Source of the DNA: Cryptomeria japonica
Taxonomy: Eukaryota > Streptophyta > Pinopsida > Cupressales > Cupressaceae
Direction: 5' to 3'
Assembly: GCF_030272615.1 (NCBI RefSeq)
Contig: NC_081407.1
Location: 103,213,897 to 103,277,896, forward strand
DNA length: 64,000 bases
Position 1 is the first letter of the stretch; each line of letters starts with the position of its first letter. The notes beneath the pieces were generated by a model. The model did no database searches, was not told the DNA's origin, and saw only the letters and a list, made by a program, of their open reading frames with translations. Shown here in pieces: positions 1-10,200 of the stretch. Made by a program: the position numbers and the translations under genes.

Positions 1-64
1 ATTTAATTAAATGGGCTAGAAGGGGGATTTAATTAAATGGGCTAGAAGGGGTATTTAATTAAAT
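1..64. repeat. 26-bp tandem repeat inside LTR
   Basis: Two and a half copies of a unit reading ATTTAATTAAATGGGCTAGA plus a short G run. The copies are nearly identical. The repeat begins at the window edge, so its true length is unknown. Confidence 0.7.
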
Positions 65-245
65 ATAAATTTAATTAAATGGCTTAGATAGAAGAAGGAT
101 ATATTAATTAAATCTTAATTCAATTAATAGGCGATTAGAAGAATATGGATATTAATTAAATCTTAATTTAATTAATAGGAAGAATTAAGAATAATTAAAT
201 GAATAAAATTCACTTAATTCATTATGCAACTTCTAGGTGTCTACA
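1..245 (-). mobile_element. Partial Gypsy-type LTR, 5' end of the LTR on the minus strand
   Basis: On the minus strand this starts TGTAGACACCTAGAAG, the TGTAGAC-type tip seen again at 7101 and 48208, and continues into AT-rich sequence that leaves the window at base 1. The five bases after the tip (246-250, ATTAG) would be one copy of the target duplication, but its partner lies outside the window. No coding sequence is present. The LTR call rests on the shared tip and AT-rich U3 composition; the family is not identified. Confidence 0.5.
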
Positions 246-256
246 ATTAGATTCAA

Positions 257-1036
257 TGACAGTCCCAAAGATACTGAGAGGGGGGTGAATCAGTGTCTAA
301 CCGATTAGCAAAATATTTAAACTTATTTAGAACTTTGCAACCCAAAACAGTGTACCGGTAAACAAGAATTAATGCAGTAAACAGAATAACAGAGACAACA
401 TAGAGACACGCCATAACACAAGATATTTTATCGAGGAAACCCGGTGTGGGAAAAACCTCAGTGGTATTTGTGACCCATAATATTTACTCACTGGCCAATA
501 AATAAATACTACTTATAATAGGGGCCTGCACATGCAGGGAGGCCAACAGCCTAGAGCTCACTGCTCAATGAAGAGTCTCACTGACTACAAAATGGATAAT
601 CAAATCCAATACAATGTACTGCTCAAAATAGCATCTCTAATGCCAATTTCAGTACCAGTTTAAGCTCAGACATTAACCAAAACCTTTGTTGTCCACTATA
701 TCACCTTATACAATAATTTCCTATTCATTTCACCATACTACTACTATTTTCACAACAAAATGACCTATAAGATCTCATACATATATGAGTCTTTTATAAT
801 ATACCAAGTCAACTTTACAAAAGATAATTATATTAGAATAAAAAAAAGTTCATCCCATGTCGGCCTAAGTGTCGATATGCTTTTTTGCCTATGTAATCTG
901 AATGTCGGTGTAAGCGCCTACCAGTGCATAAAGTTTGTGATGTCAGTGAATGTAGAAACCTATTGCCGGTTGGTTGCCAGTTGGTTGCCATCAATGACAA
1001 CATCAACTATTCTCATATAAGTGTAGAATGCCAACA
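257..1036 (-). mobile_element. Copia-type 3' LTR
   Basis: On the minus strand the LTR opens TGTTGGCATTC and closes GGACTGTCA, and a G-rich polypurine tract lies directly outside its 5' tip, as expected for a 3' LTR. Near its U5 end it carries the G-rich hairpin motif found in three other LTRs here. It resembles the solo LTR at 55945-57016: both share the stretch around GCCTAGAGCTCACT and the following lines, so they are the same family, diverged. No partner 5' LTR is visible to the right, because the element is broken near 5400. The start at 257 is chosen by alignment with the TSD-defined solo LTR. Confidence 0.75.
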
Positions 1037-1050
1037 ATCTCCCCCTTTGG
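1037..1050 (-). other. Polypurine tract of the Copia-type element
   Basis: The minus strand reads CCAAAGGGGGAGAT immediately before the LTR tip TGTTGG. This is the plus-strand priming site of reverse transcription. Two similar purine blocks near 1120 and 1170 lie in the 3' untranslated region between it and the stop of the large reading frame. Confidence 0.8.
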
Positions 1051-1292
1051 CATTGATGGCAAAATATATGAGAAAAATCCAAAACTGTTATCCAAAACTA
1101 AAATTCAAAAAGATATGCTCCCCCTAAGCAAGTGATCTCCTCTGTACATGCATTTTTCTCTGCACTACTCCCCCTTTGACATCAATGACAAAGGATGTCA
1201 TAAATAATCAAAAGAGTACAAAAATACTACCTAAAGGTCTGTAACTGGTTGGTTACAATCTAAAAGATGTCTACCAAAACTAGATTCAAACT

Positions 1293-4200
1293 CTACATAA
1301 ACTTGTTGTTGTCAATTAGAGTTGCCTCAGTCTGCTGGATCATACCGGTGAGATAGTGCATTTGTTGGTCCGGTGTTCGTTCTCCTTAAACTGTTGCCTT
1401 AGATAATTCAATTCTCTAAGTAATCAGACTATCCAACCTTGAACCAAGTTTATTCTTTAGTTCCCGGGCTTTGGACCTTATTCATGCCTTCTCTTTCTTA
1501 AGTTTCTCCAACTTCTCCTCAAAAACTGTCATTTCCTGCTCAAAAATTGATATAAGTCCAGATGAACCTATCATGTTATCTGCAATATCATCAATCTCTT
1601 TCTGTGTCTTTTTAATTTCCTCATCAATGTCCTTTGTCAAATAGTGTGGTTTACATGCTTCTCTATATAACTCCTTGTACTCCAAAATTGTAGAATTGAG
1701 TACCGACAAAAGTGTGTCCAAGTAATCGGTACAATTCTTTATAGTGTTCTCAAAGAATGTATTTTTATCTTCCTCAACTCTCTCCTTAATGATATCCTCA
1801 TTCACTTTATCTATGGCAATTACATTATCAACAATGAATTTGGACAATGTGTCTAATTTACCTATAGAATCATTAATGTGATCTACCTGACAATTAGGTA
1901 TAATCATCTTCAGAATAGGTAATGTGTTATCAATTGCCTTAAATGATAAGGTATTGCAATCAATTATCCTCTTGATAGAATCCAATATAACCTTTTTTAT
2001 GTTAGTAGGTCTAAATTCATCTATAGATGTGCTCATTTCTGCTATGGGTTTCTTCTCAACAGATGTTTGTCTAATTACCTTCACTATATCCTCTTTATTT
2101 CCATCATATGCTTCCACTTTACTTACATTCTCTTCCGGTGGATCTGTCTATGTTTGTACCTCTACCTTTGATGGTTTCTTAGTTTGATTAAGAACCTCTG
2201 CAACTACTGGTTTCCTAGACTCAACATGGTTTCTCTAATTCTGGTTGCTCTGTGTTAGTTGTCTTGACCTCTATTGGTTTCTTAGTCTCCGGTTGCTTAT
2301 CTTGTGTCAGTATCCCAGTTTCCTGAGAGTCAACAGTGTGTGCCAGTATCTCAGAGATATTGCCACCCTTAATATCATCTGCCTTAACCTTTGTGGTCTC
2401 TTTATCCACAACAATGTTTATGTCATGTGTACCTACATTCATTGTAAAAAGTATTTATGACTCCGGGTTAGTATCATCATGTATGTACCGGTGATGTTGA
2501 AGTTAATGGAGGGATGTTTTGAGCTAGTGGAGGTATGTTATCTATTACTTTTATAGTAGGTACACCACCTACTTTACATTTTCCTTTATCTTTCTGATAT
2601 ACCTTGAATGTCTTTTCCACTTTCGGTCTATTTCTTTCCTCTTGCTTTTCCTTCTCAACAAAAAATATGTCCCATTTATCTGCAATCTCATATGAAATTT
2701 CCTTAACTCTTATAGCCATCAGGCTTACTTGCCGATGTCCAATGACAAATACTGACCAGTTTGCTTCAGATATAAACTCATCTATCACTTCTTTAGAGTT
2801 TACTAGATGTACAGCCAAAAGTGCTCCAACTTTCAACTTCTTATCTAGTTCCATCATATATAGTCTTTTAGCTTCCAATCTCATGTATAAGTCATTAGGT
2901 AAGTCATCAATTACTTCTATCAAAACTTTCTTGTAAATATCCAAATGTAAGATGATGCTTTCTTCAATAGTTTCTTTGTTAGGATCCTTAAAAGAATCAT
3001 ACAATTTGTTCACATTTACCAGATTGCCTTCTTGTGTTATCTCATCTAGTAGATCATCCAGTCTGGGGGTAACCGGTGTATGTTTCTTCTTTGGTGTAAG
3101 TTTCTTTTGAGGTTCCCTAACTGCCTGCTGCTTCTTCCTTAGTGTCCTAGGCCTTTTAGGTGAAGGAGAGGGTACTGGTGAGGGTTTTCTCTTCTTCCTT
3201 TCATCTCTTTTAAACTCGTCTACCTTCCCATTGTCAGTATCAGAAGATGTTACAACCTGTGAAATATGTGCTTCTGGTTGCAGTCCTTCAAGCTCACTAG
3301 CTGATATACCACTGATATTCATGACATTTTCCTTAATTTCATTGACCTTCTTAGATGCATCTCTAATAAATTTTTCTCTTCTTTTTCTCCTCTTTAGCAT
3401 AGATACATTACTCTCAATTGTTTCAGCACTACCAAAGAATTTCTTAGATGGCTCCCTTGGTGCATCAAGTAGAGCTTTTGCATATGTCTCCAAAATAGGT
3501 AGGTCTACCTCATAACCCATCTCAGTAACCCAAATAGTTCTAGGGCTTACTTCTTCAATCCAAGTCTCATCTCGCTTAATGACAAAACAAATTTTCTTGT
3601 CATACTTATCAATTATGCTTTGCGATAATCTCTCTCTTTCTCTCATCTTAGTTTGAAATGTTTTGAAGTAATCTATAATGTTCTTATTATTGTCAGTGCC
3701 CATACTGGTGAAAGCTTCCTTAATCTGTTTGCCTATCGAGATGTCATAACCAAAATCTTTGTGACCTATATCAAGTATCTCTTTGGTAAAGTATAGCATC
3801 AAGCATACTAGTAGGTTCCCAAAATGGAAATTACCTTTCTTATGTCCCTTAATCTTCTTCAAGTTGTCAATCAGTTCATCTTTAAGCCATTCACAAACAT
3901 CAATCTTAACATTGTTGTTCACCATCTCATATGCACTATGAATACAAAGGCTAGAAACCAAATTTAGTCTATTTGCATGTGTTGTTTTATATCCTAGTAT
4001 CATACTCACATATCTCACATTTATATCATTAACATCATTGACTCTAAGTGATCTATTATCATATGTGGCTCTAGTTAACTCCATAACTCCCTTGTTAGGT
4101 ATTTTCTTGGTTTTATCAGGCCTACTACCAGTTGAAGGTAAACCTGTAACTGCCTTAATTGCTTCCTTAGATATCTTGCAAACTGACTCTAACCACATGA

Positions 4201-4556
4201 ATTCTCCATGGACTCTGCTCAATACAAGTCTTATGACTTCCTTCGAAAATACGAGAATGTTCAGAATTTCTACAAAACCTAAGTCTTCCACAATCTTATG
4301 TTTAGGTTTAATCACACCTTGTTCATTGATAATAACATCATTAAACATTTTCTTTAAATCCTCAGTCCCTAGGTCTTCTATGTTGCAATGTATGTAGATT
4401 CTAGGGTCTTCAGCAATTGCTGCACCCGTCAGAATTTTTGAAATCATCCTTCTTTGCAATTTCAGGGATAATCTTAAATGTGGGTCTGGGGCGTTTAACG
4501 TTTTCAACAATGGTAGGGTTTGCAATAAACTCAAGAACATAAGATGAGGTTTCCAT
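1293..4556 (-). pseudogene. Large unknown protein (about 1,085 codons) carried by the Copia-type element, decayed
   Basis: I do not recognise a domain. The likely start is the ATG at 4554-4556 (METSSYVLEF); a one-base shift in an A run near 4440 moves the frame into a 670-codon open stretch ending at 2477. The reading continues with shifts near 2485 and 2225 to a final TAG at 1293. In-frame stops at about 2458, 2147, 1481, 1423 and 1392 would all be Gln or Arg codons after a C-to-T change. The protein looks hydrophilic: an N-terminal folded-looking region with WLESVCKISKEAIKAVTG, a Lys/Pro-rich nuclear-signal-like centre (KRKPSPVPSPSPKRPR, about residue 450), an acidic linker, and a C-terminal coiled-coil-like part (EEKLEKLKKEK). 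It sits between gag and the polypurine tract, where sireviruses carry their env-like frame, but I see no signal peptide or membrane segment. A captured host gene is the alternative. Confidence 0.7.
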
Positions 4557-4890
4557 TTGATAAATACCTCTTAGCTGAAATTATCTGAATGCCTAAAAGT
4601 CACTTCGCAGCTTCGCCTTAGAATGCCCTTGCTCAGTTTCATGCTCTCTGATTATTTGAATGCTTGGTGAGTCGAAAGCGAGGGATTTTTGGTGCTATAT
4701 AATGAAATATCTTCCAACAACCACATTAAATGCTCGTCAGTTAAGTGAAAATTTAACACATCTGTTGGTAAAGAATAAATGTATCTTCTCACCATCAACC
4801 GAGGGTAGAATGCATGATTTTCAACTTGTTGCAATACCCCCTAAAGGTTATTCCTCAGTTAGATGAAGAATCTCCTACTGGTGGAGGGTT
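4557..4890 (-). other. Junction between gag and the large unknown reading frame
   Basis: About 330 bases with no convincing coding frame. In an ordinary Copia element the gag zinc knuckles are followed by protease, integrase, RT and RNase H, roughly 3.5 kb. Here they are followed almost at once by the next start codon, so a pol deletion or replacement must have its join in this stretch. Confidence 0.5.
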
Positions 4891-5400
4891 ACTCTATTCT
4901 ATCAATGCATAGACAGATTCATCAGATCTCTGATCACTCTTCTTAATCCATTGTTTTGAAAATTCTTGCTTTAATTCATCTACCTTTTCTTTTCCCTTCA
5001 AACTATATCCTTTATTGTTTGTCAGTTTATTCTTGCTTCTACATAATTTTGTAATATGTCCAATCTTGTTACATGCATAACAAGTTACATTATTCCTCTG
5101 AATAGCCTTTCCATATCCTTGACTAGTTTGTGTTATGCATTGATTAGATAAATGCCCAAATCTACCACAAACATAGCATTTCACATTCATTCTGCAATTT
5201 TCTGAATTATGACCAACTTTGTTGCATTTGGAACATTGACCGATGGGTGAGTTATTCTGATTATTTCTAAATCTGCACTGATTTTCTCTATGACCAAACT
5301 TGTTGCAATTAAAACATTTTCCATTAAATTTATAAGCATTAGGTTGTCCTACCTTTACGCTTTTCTTAAAGACGCATAAGACAATGGTTCATTCCATTTT
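4891..5400 (-). pseudogene. gag: Copia gag C-terminal region with four CCHC zinc knuckles, truncated
   Basis: Gag nucleocapsid packages element RNA in the virus-like particle. Reading down the minus strand, four CX2CX4HX4C knuckles follow one another: CFNCNKFGHRENQC, CSKCNKVGHNSENC, CYVCGRFGHLSNQC and CYACNKIGHITKLC, all with intact metal ligands. Upstream, a one-base shift near 5362 leads into WNEPLSYASLRKA, which looks like the gag stretch just before the knuckles. Coding sense is lost at about 5400, so the gag N-terminus is missing. The frame ends with a stop near 4891 after an acidic tail. Several knuckles in tandem is unusual for Copia gag, which normally has one. It belongs with the LTR and large reading frame to its left, same strand. 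Confidence 0.8.
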
Positions 5401-5474
5401 AATTAATATCTAGGTGCCTAATTTAAATAAATGCACAATATTTGATTGAATCAGCTAGGCAACCTGCAAAACCA

Positions 5475-5578
5475 CTTGATTAGTAGTTTGAAAAATGGAG
5501 TCTTCAAAAAGCGTCCTACAAAACAACTTGATTAGTAGTTTGGAAAAATAGAGTCTTCAACAAGCGTCCTACAAAAAA
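5475..5578. repeat. 52-bp tandem duplication
   Basis: Two copies of a 52-bp unit beginning CTTGATTAGTAGTTTG and ending near GCGTCCTACAAAA, differing at a few positions. It lies between the Copia gag fragment and the LTR to its right. Confidence 0.8.
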
Positions 5579-6362
5579 CAACAAAATGACAAAAATATTA
5601 ATTTTATTTTTATTTTTTAGGAATGAATAGAAAAACATGAATAAAAACTTTTTTACTAATGACAAATGTGGATTTGAAGAAAGCTTTGATGGGTAAATGG
5701 GGTTTGACTAGGTTTTTGCCACTTTCCAAGGGATAGTCAAACGAAAAATGGGGATTTTGGAGGAGAGATGAAGGAATGGGAAAATTTGTCCAAGAGGGAC
5801 AAAGAAGCAAAAGTTGGAGATGGATAATATGAGAAAAATTTGGAGGTGATTGGATAAAAGGGGAAGGAGTTATGACAAACCCTAAAAATAGAGAAATATG
5901 GGATTTTGGGCTTCAAAAAGTGGATTTTTGGGATAAGGCCTCCAAGGAAGGAAATGTGGAAAATGGCAATGCGGAGAATCTGGTGAAGTTTGGAGGAAAA
6001 TGGAGTTGAGATAAAGAAGATATGGCAAAAAAAGAGAAAAATTTGAAGGTCATGATCAAAACATAACGAAATAAACATGCAGAATACTAAAATATCATTA
6101 AAAGACCATTTCACTTTGCTATTTTACCTTCTCCTTCGGATTGAGCTTGATGAAGTGAAGGCGCCCCTTGATAATGCTCCACTTGATGTGCTCCTTTGAT
6201 TGCTGGATGTGGATGGCTCTCCAATGTTGTGCACAAATGGAATGGATTTGAAAAATGATAAGGATGAGATGATCAAGTTGCCAAGATGATTTCTTGGGCT
6301 CAAAAGGGCAGCATAAACTTACTGGATTTCAAGATGTTTTGAATGAAGGGATGGAGCCCTAG

Positions 6363-6368
6363 TTTATA
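6363..6368 (-). promoter_or_regulatory. TATA box of the LTR at 5401-7101
   Basis: The minus strand reads CCTATAAACTAGGGCTCC, a plant-type TATA box with a pyrimidine-rich region downstream. It gives the transcription direction of the LTR. Confidence 0.5.
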
Positions 6369-7101
6369 GGAAAAGGAGAGGGAAACAGATGGCTATGATG
6401 AATTTGAGATGAAGGGCTAAGATTTACTTGTGATCTCACACAAGGTCCAAGAGAGGGTGTGGAGACCAAGAATTATGCCTTAAAGGCATTTCGTATCTCC
6501 ACACTCCACAAGATGCATTGGAGGAATTAAAAATTCTCCAAAAAAGGATATCATGGGGACTGGAGGAATAAAAAGGAATTAAAAATTCCTTGGGAGTGGG
6601 GATGCCTAGAGGAATGTGTGATTTCAAAAATCTTACATTCACCTAGGAAAAGAGCATTTAAAGCTAGTGGCTAGATGAAAAGGACAAAGAGTTGACTTTG
6701 TGAGTGATCATGATGATTAACCATTAACGACTCATTAGGAGGGGGATTAGAGGAATTGTTAGGTGAGATTAATATTTGTAGGAGAATTTGACTAGGAGAG
6801 AGAATGAGTGGAGGGAATAAAAAATTAGAAGAATAATGTTAAGTGAGTTTAGGGAGTTTCTAGAAGAATGAATTAAGAAGATGATTTGAAATTAATTGGC
6901 TAAGAGGAAGATTTGTGAGGATTTGATTTTTTTAGAAGAATAAAGAAAGGGATTGATTTATTAAATAAATCAATCATATGCTATAGTGACAATATTAATT
7001 ATATTTAATTAATATTGAGATTAATTTGAATTAACATAATTAATTAATTAATTATGCGAGGAATTAAAAATAATTAAAATAATTATTTTTAAGTGTCTAC
7101 A

Positions 7102-7439
7102 GTAGTAATGGAGATTTGAAATCAGTTTCTGATTGGACCAGTGAATTTGATTTGATTCTGGAGAAAGAAAAAATAATCAAGCATGTAAATGAACAGGTTG
7201 ATGTTGATTTCCTTAATGGTCTGCTTGATTCACTGTTCAAGGTTGAGGTTGACCATGCAAAGTTTATTGTTGAGTTCAGGGTAGTTACAGATGCCAGATG
7301 GACAGATTCAGTTGCAATGTTGGAAGAGGTAAAGGCATTCAGTTGGCCAATAGAGAAAGAGGTGGACAGGTGGCAAGCCATGCCAAAGCCAAAGAAGAAA
7401 TCTCATGTTGAGGTTGCTACCCAAGATTCTTCACAGTAA
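7102..7439 (+). pseudogene. Unknown coding fragment abutting an LTR end
   Basis: An open frame runs from the LTR junction to a TAA at 7437-7439, about 110 codons, with no start codon of its own. The residues look like genuine protein: acidic and basic helices such as EFDLILEKEKIIKHVNEQ, then a Lys/Pro-rich tail PKPKKKSH. I do not recognise the family. The abrupt 5' edge at the LTR tip suggests that the LTR inserted into, or recombined with, a gene or retroelement frame and only the C-terminal part remains. The AT-rich sequence after 7440 would be its 3' flank. Confidence 0.4.
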
Positions 7440-9339
7440 TCCTAAGCTTGTTGAATCCTCAGGTTGAGGTTGCCACTTTTATTGATCAATGATGTTGAAC
7501 TTGAAAATTCTTATATAGTTATAATAGCTCAACTATTCAAGAATTTGATAAGTGCATAGTTGAATCACATTGTGAATTTACTTTCTGATATCATTATGAA
7601 TATAATATCAATATCATTTGCACTTTGAGAAATGAGATCTTCACATAATTGTCTTTGACTCTTTGTGTTGAATTTATGTTTTCACTGTGAATTGAATGGT
7701 CAAGGGTTTTTCAGTTTACATATGAATCTGGGTTGTGTATGTAATGGCATTACTGATAATTTCATAATCCATTCCTATTTATCTGCAAATGAATCTTATT
7801 GAAGTTTATTATCAAGTTGTCTTGATGTTTTACTAATTATGTAATATGTTGTATTCTTATCTAATAATCTATTGTGGTGTTTAATACTTTCATTCTTAAT
7901 ACTCTTATGATTTTATATGCTATGGATGTTTATGTAATATATATGGAGGTGTTCTATGACTGTCTATAATCCGCCCACCAATTACAATGAGGTGAATCCT
8001 TAATTATTTAATATGATTCTAGACTAATAGAAATTTTGCATTCCTAGGCATAATAGGACTAAGAAGCATTAAATGAAAAATTACATACACCATAACAATG
8101 CAACAAATGAAAAAAGTTAAATCTCATGATTCTGATCATTTGAAAGAGATAGAATTATACACAAAATAAATTTATATATAACTCCTTCAAGAACCTACAC
8201 AAAGCTTGAAACTAAATGCTTTTCATTTGCTCTGTAAATGACTATACAGTATACAGTATACAACTTGCTCCCTTCACCTAAAGTCTAGAATCACTACTGG
8301 AACCAGAAAAAGGAACCCCAATGACTATACAACTTGCAAAACTGCTTGAGCCATGCCATTATCACCTTGATGCCTTCATTTCGGATGGAATGTGAGATGT
8401 TACATTCTGTCTAAGTCTAACAGATCATTTCCAAATAGAGGAGGAAGCCTTCATGCCTAGAAACAAAGAAAATGGAAAGATGAACTTGAGCCTTCATGCC
8501 CACGATCAGGGAAAGTGGAAATAGGAGCTTTAGGGTAAATGTAATCTGTTGGGGAGGGGTTGCAGCTTCCATGTCGTCACAAAGATGACTGGTTGTCACT
8601 CCCCACCCAAACAAATCCTTCTTTCATTCCTTTGCGGGCTCCTTCTTTAAACCCCTTGCCATCCTATGGCAGAGTAGAAGCAGAGGATGTGCCATGCTTG
8701 GCCCTTATTGACAAGAAAAGGCTTTCACACCCCCTCTGGAAATCCTTCTCACTTTCACAACCCCTCTGATAATAAACAAACTCACACAGAAGAAAACAAA
8801 AAAACACCCATCCGGTATCATAGAGCACACAACAAGTACAACTCCATGCACGATCCTGCTCAAACATCATCTTCCTTTCTGAGGAAAAAAACCACTCTCA
8901 GAAAATGAAAAAGGTTTATTTTCTCTTCTACCAATTAAGTCACCACTCCATTGTATTTATAACATTTTCACACTTCATTTGGTGATGCTCATTCACGTGA
9001 AAAATTATCATTTTGGTGGTTTTCAACATGACTGTAGACTCTAGAAGTCATCATCATGCCTATCAAATCCACTGAATCTTGCTAAGGCTCATCTATTGTG
9101 AACGATTTTGTTCTGATTTTATTCTTCCTTGATTGGACAAATTCTGCTTCAAAATCCCTGACAACAAGCAAACTAAGCTCTTATTTCTCAGAGAAATCCG
9201 TGATCTCCCATCTCTAACTCAGAAGCTATCAAATCCTTTTATGCCTCTGAAACTATTGTCTTCGCTTGTCTAATCAACCTTGACTCAAGAGAAACCTTCA
9301 AACTAGTCCCTCAGGAACGAGTCAACATCCAAGCCTTAA
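7440..9339. other. No identifiable gene
   Basis: AT-rich sequence with short, unconvincing reading frames only. A minor repeat of TATACAG occurs near 8246-8262. No LTR tips, transposon ends or RNA genes were recognised. Confidence 0.5.
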
Positions 9340-9770
9340 AATTTTTAGGTTGCGAGCTAGCGACCAAATAGTTTGTGGTTAAGTTTTATGGTTATCACTA
9401 GCTCGCGAGGTAAAATGTCTAAAGACGTGATCAAGCCGCAAGTTGGCGACAAGTTGGTTTGGGTTTACATCACAAGGTCTCTAGCTTTTTGGGTGTTAGC
9501 ATTTTATGTTACTGAGCTGGAGATTGTTAGTGAAATTGCTTCGGTCGTGAGGTCTCGAGTTGGTCTGAGATAAACAGTTTTATGTTGGCGAGTACGCGAC
9601 AAGGGTTAAAGTTACCATTATCTCCAAGTCGCTGCAGTGACGAGGACTTAACATTTGTGATCGAGAATTGGCGAGTGCCAGTTTAGTTTCCCTTAGTCTC
9701 TAGATCTCGAGGTTAAGAATCGCTAGGTCGTGAGATTTTCTAATGGGCAATCTTCCAGGCAGAGAGTTGA
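9340..9770. other. CpG-rich block with recurring GCGAG/CTCGC words
   Basis: Within 430 bases the words GCGAG, TCGAG, GCGAC or their complements recur at least fifteen times, against a CpG-poor background. There is no convincing reading frame. It lies directly upstream of the 40-bp minisatellite and may be part of the same unidentified element. Confidence 0.45.
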
Positions 9771-9820
9771 CAACTGTGTGCCACATGTTTTAATTACTTA
9801 AAGTTAATATCTTAAAATTG

Positions 9821-10200
9821 CCAATATTTTTTTTTATGGTTTGAAAATAGCTTGAAATCACCAATATTTTTTTTTATGGTTTGAAAATAGCTTGAAATCG
9901 CCAATATTTTATTTTTATGGTTTGACAATAGCTTGAAATCACCAATATTTTATTTTTATGGTTTGAAAATAGGTTGAAATTGCCAATGCAAATATTTTTC
10001 TGGTTTTAAAAACATTACCATTCGCCCATGCAATTATTTTTTGGGTTTTAAAAATAGTACAATTGGCCAGGATTTTTCACAAACTTTGAGCAATCATGGC
10101 TAATTCGCCAATGGAAATTATTATTTTTCTCCGTAAACTGCAAAAATTAGCCAGTAAAATTAAAATTTTCCTCGGAATTATACAAATTTCGCCAGGTTTT
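9821..10200. repeat. 40-41 bp minisatellite
   Basis: Four clear copies (starts near 9821, 9861, 9901, 9942) of a unit reading CCAATATTTT, a T run, ATGGTTTGAAAATAGC and TTGAAATCG. After 9983 the copies decay, but GCCAAT/CGCCA words followed by a T- or A-rich stretch continue at a similar spacing to about 10200. Confidence 0.8.

Larger units (their letters stand above)
5401..7101 (-). mobile_element. Gypsy-type LTR, left boundary not fixed
   Basis: The right edge is firm: the plus strand ends GTGTCTACA at 7101, so the minus strand opens TGTAGACACTTA like the LTR tips at 245 and 48208. An AT-rich block follows, then a TATA box at 6363-6368. I could not find a partner for the five flanking bases GTAGT (7102-7106), so the left end, somewhere between about 5400 and 6000, is uncertain and part of this interval may belong to something else. 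Phe-rich minus-strand reading frames at 5610-6114 are not convincing proteins. Confidence 0.5.

Noticed and set aside
5610-6114. Phe-rich minus-strand frames that might be membrane proteins
   Set aside because: Low-complexity purine-rich plus strand inside an LTR gives Phe/Pro/Leu strings; no motif supports a protein.
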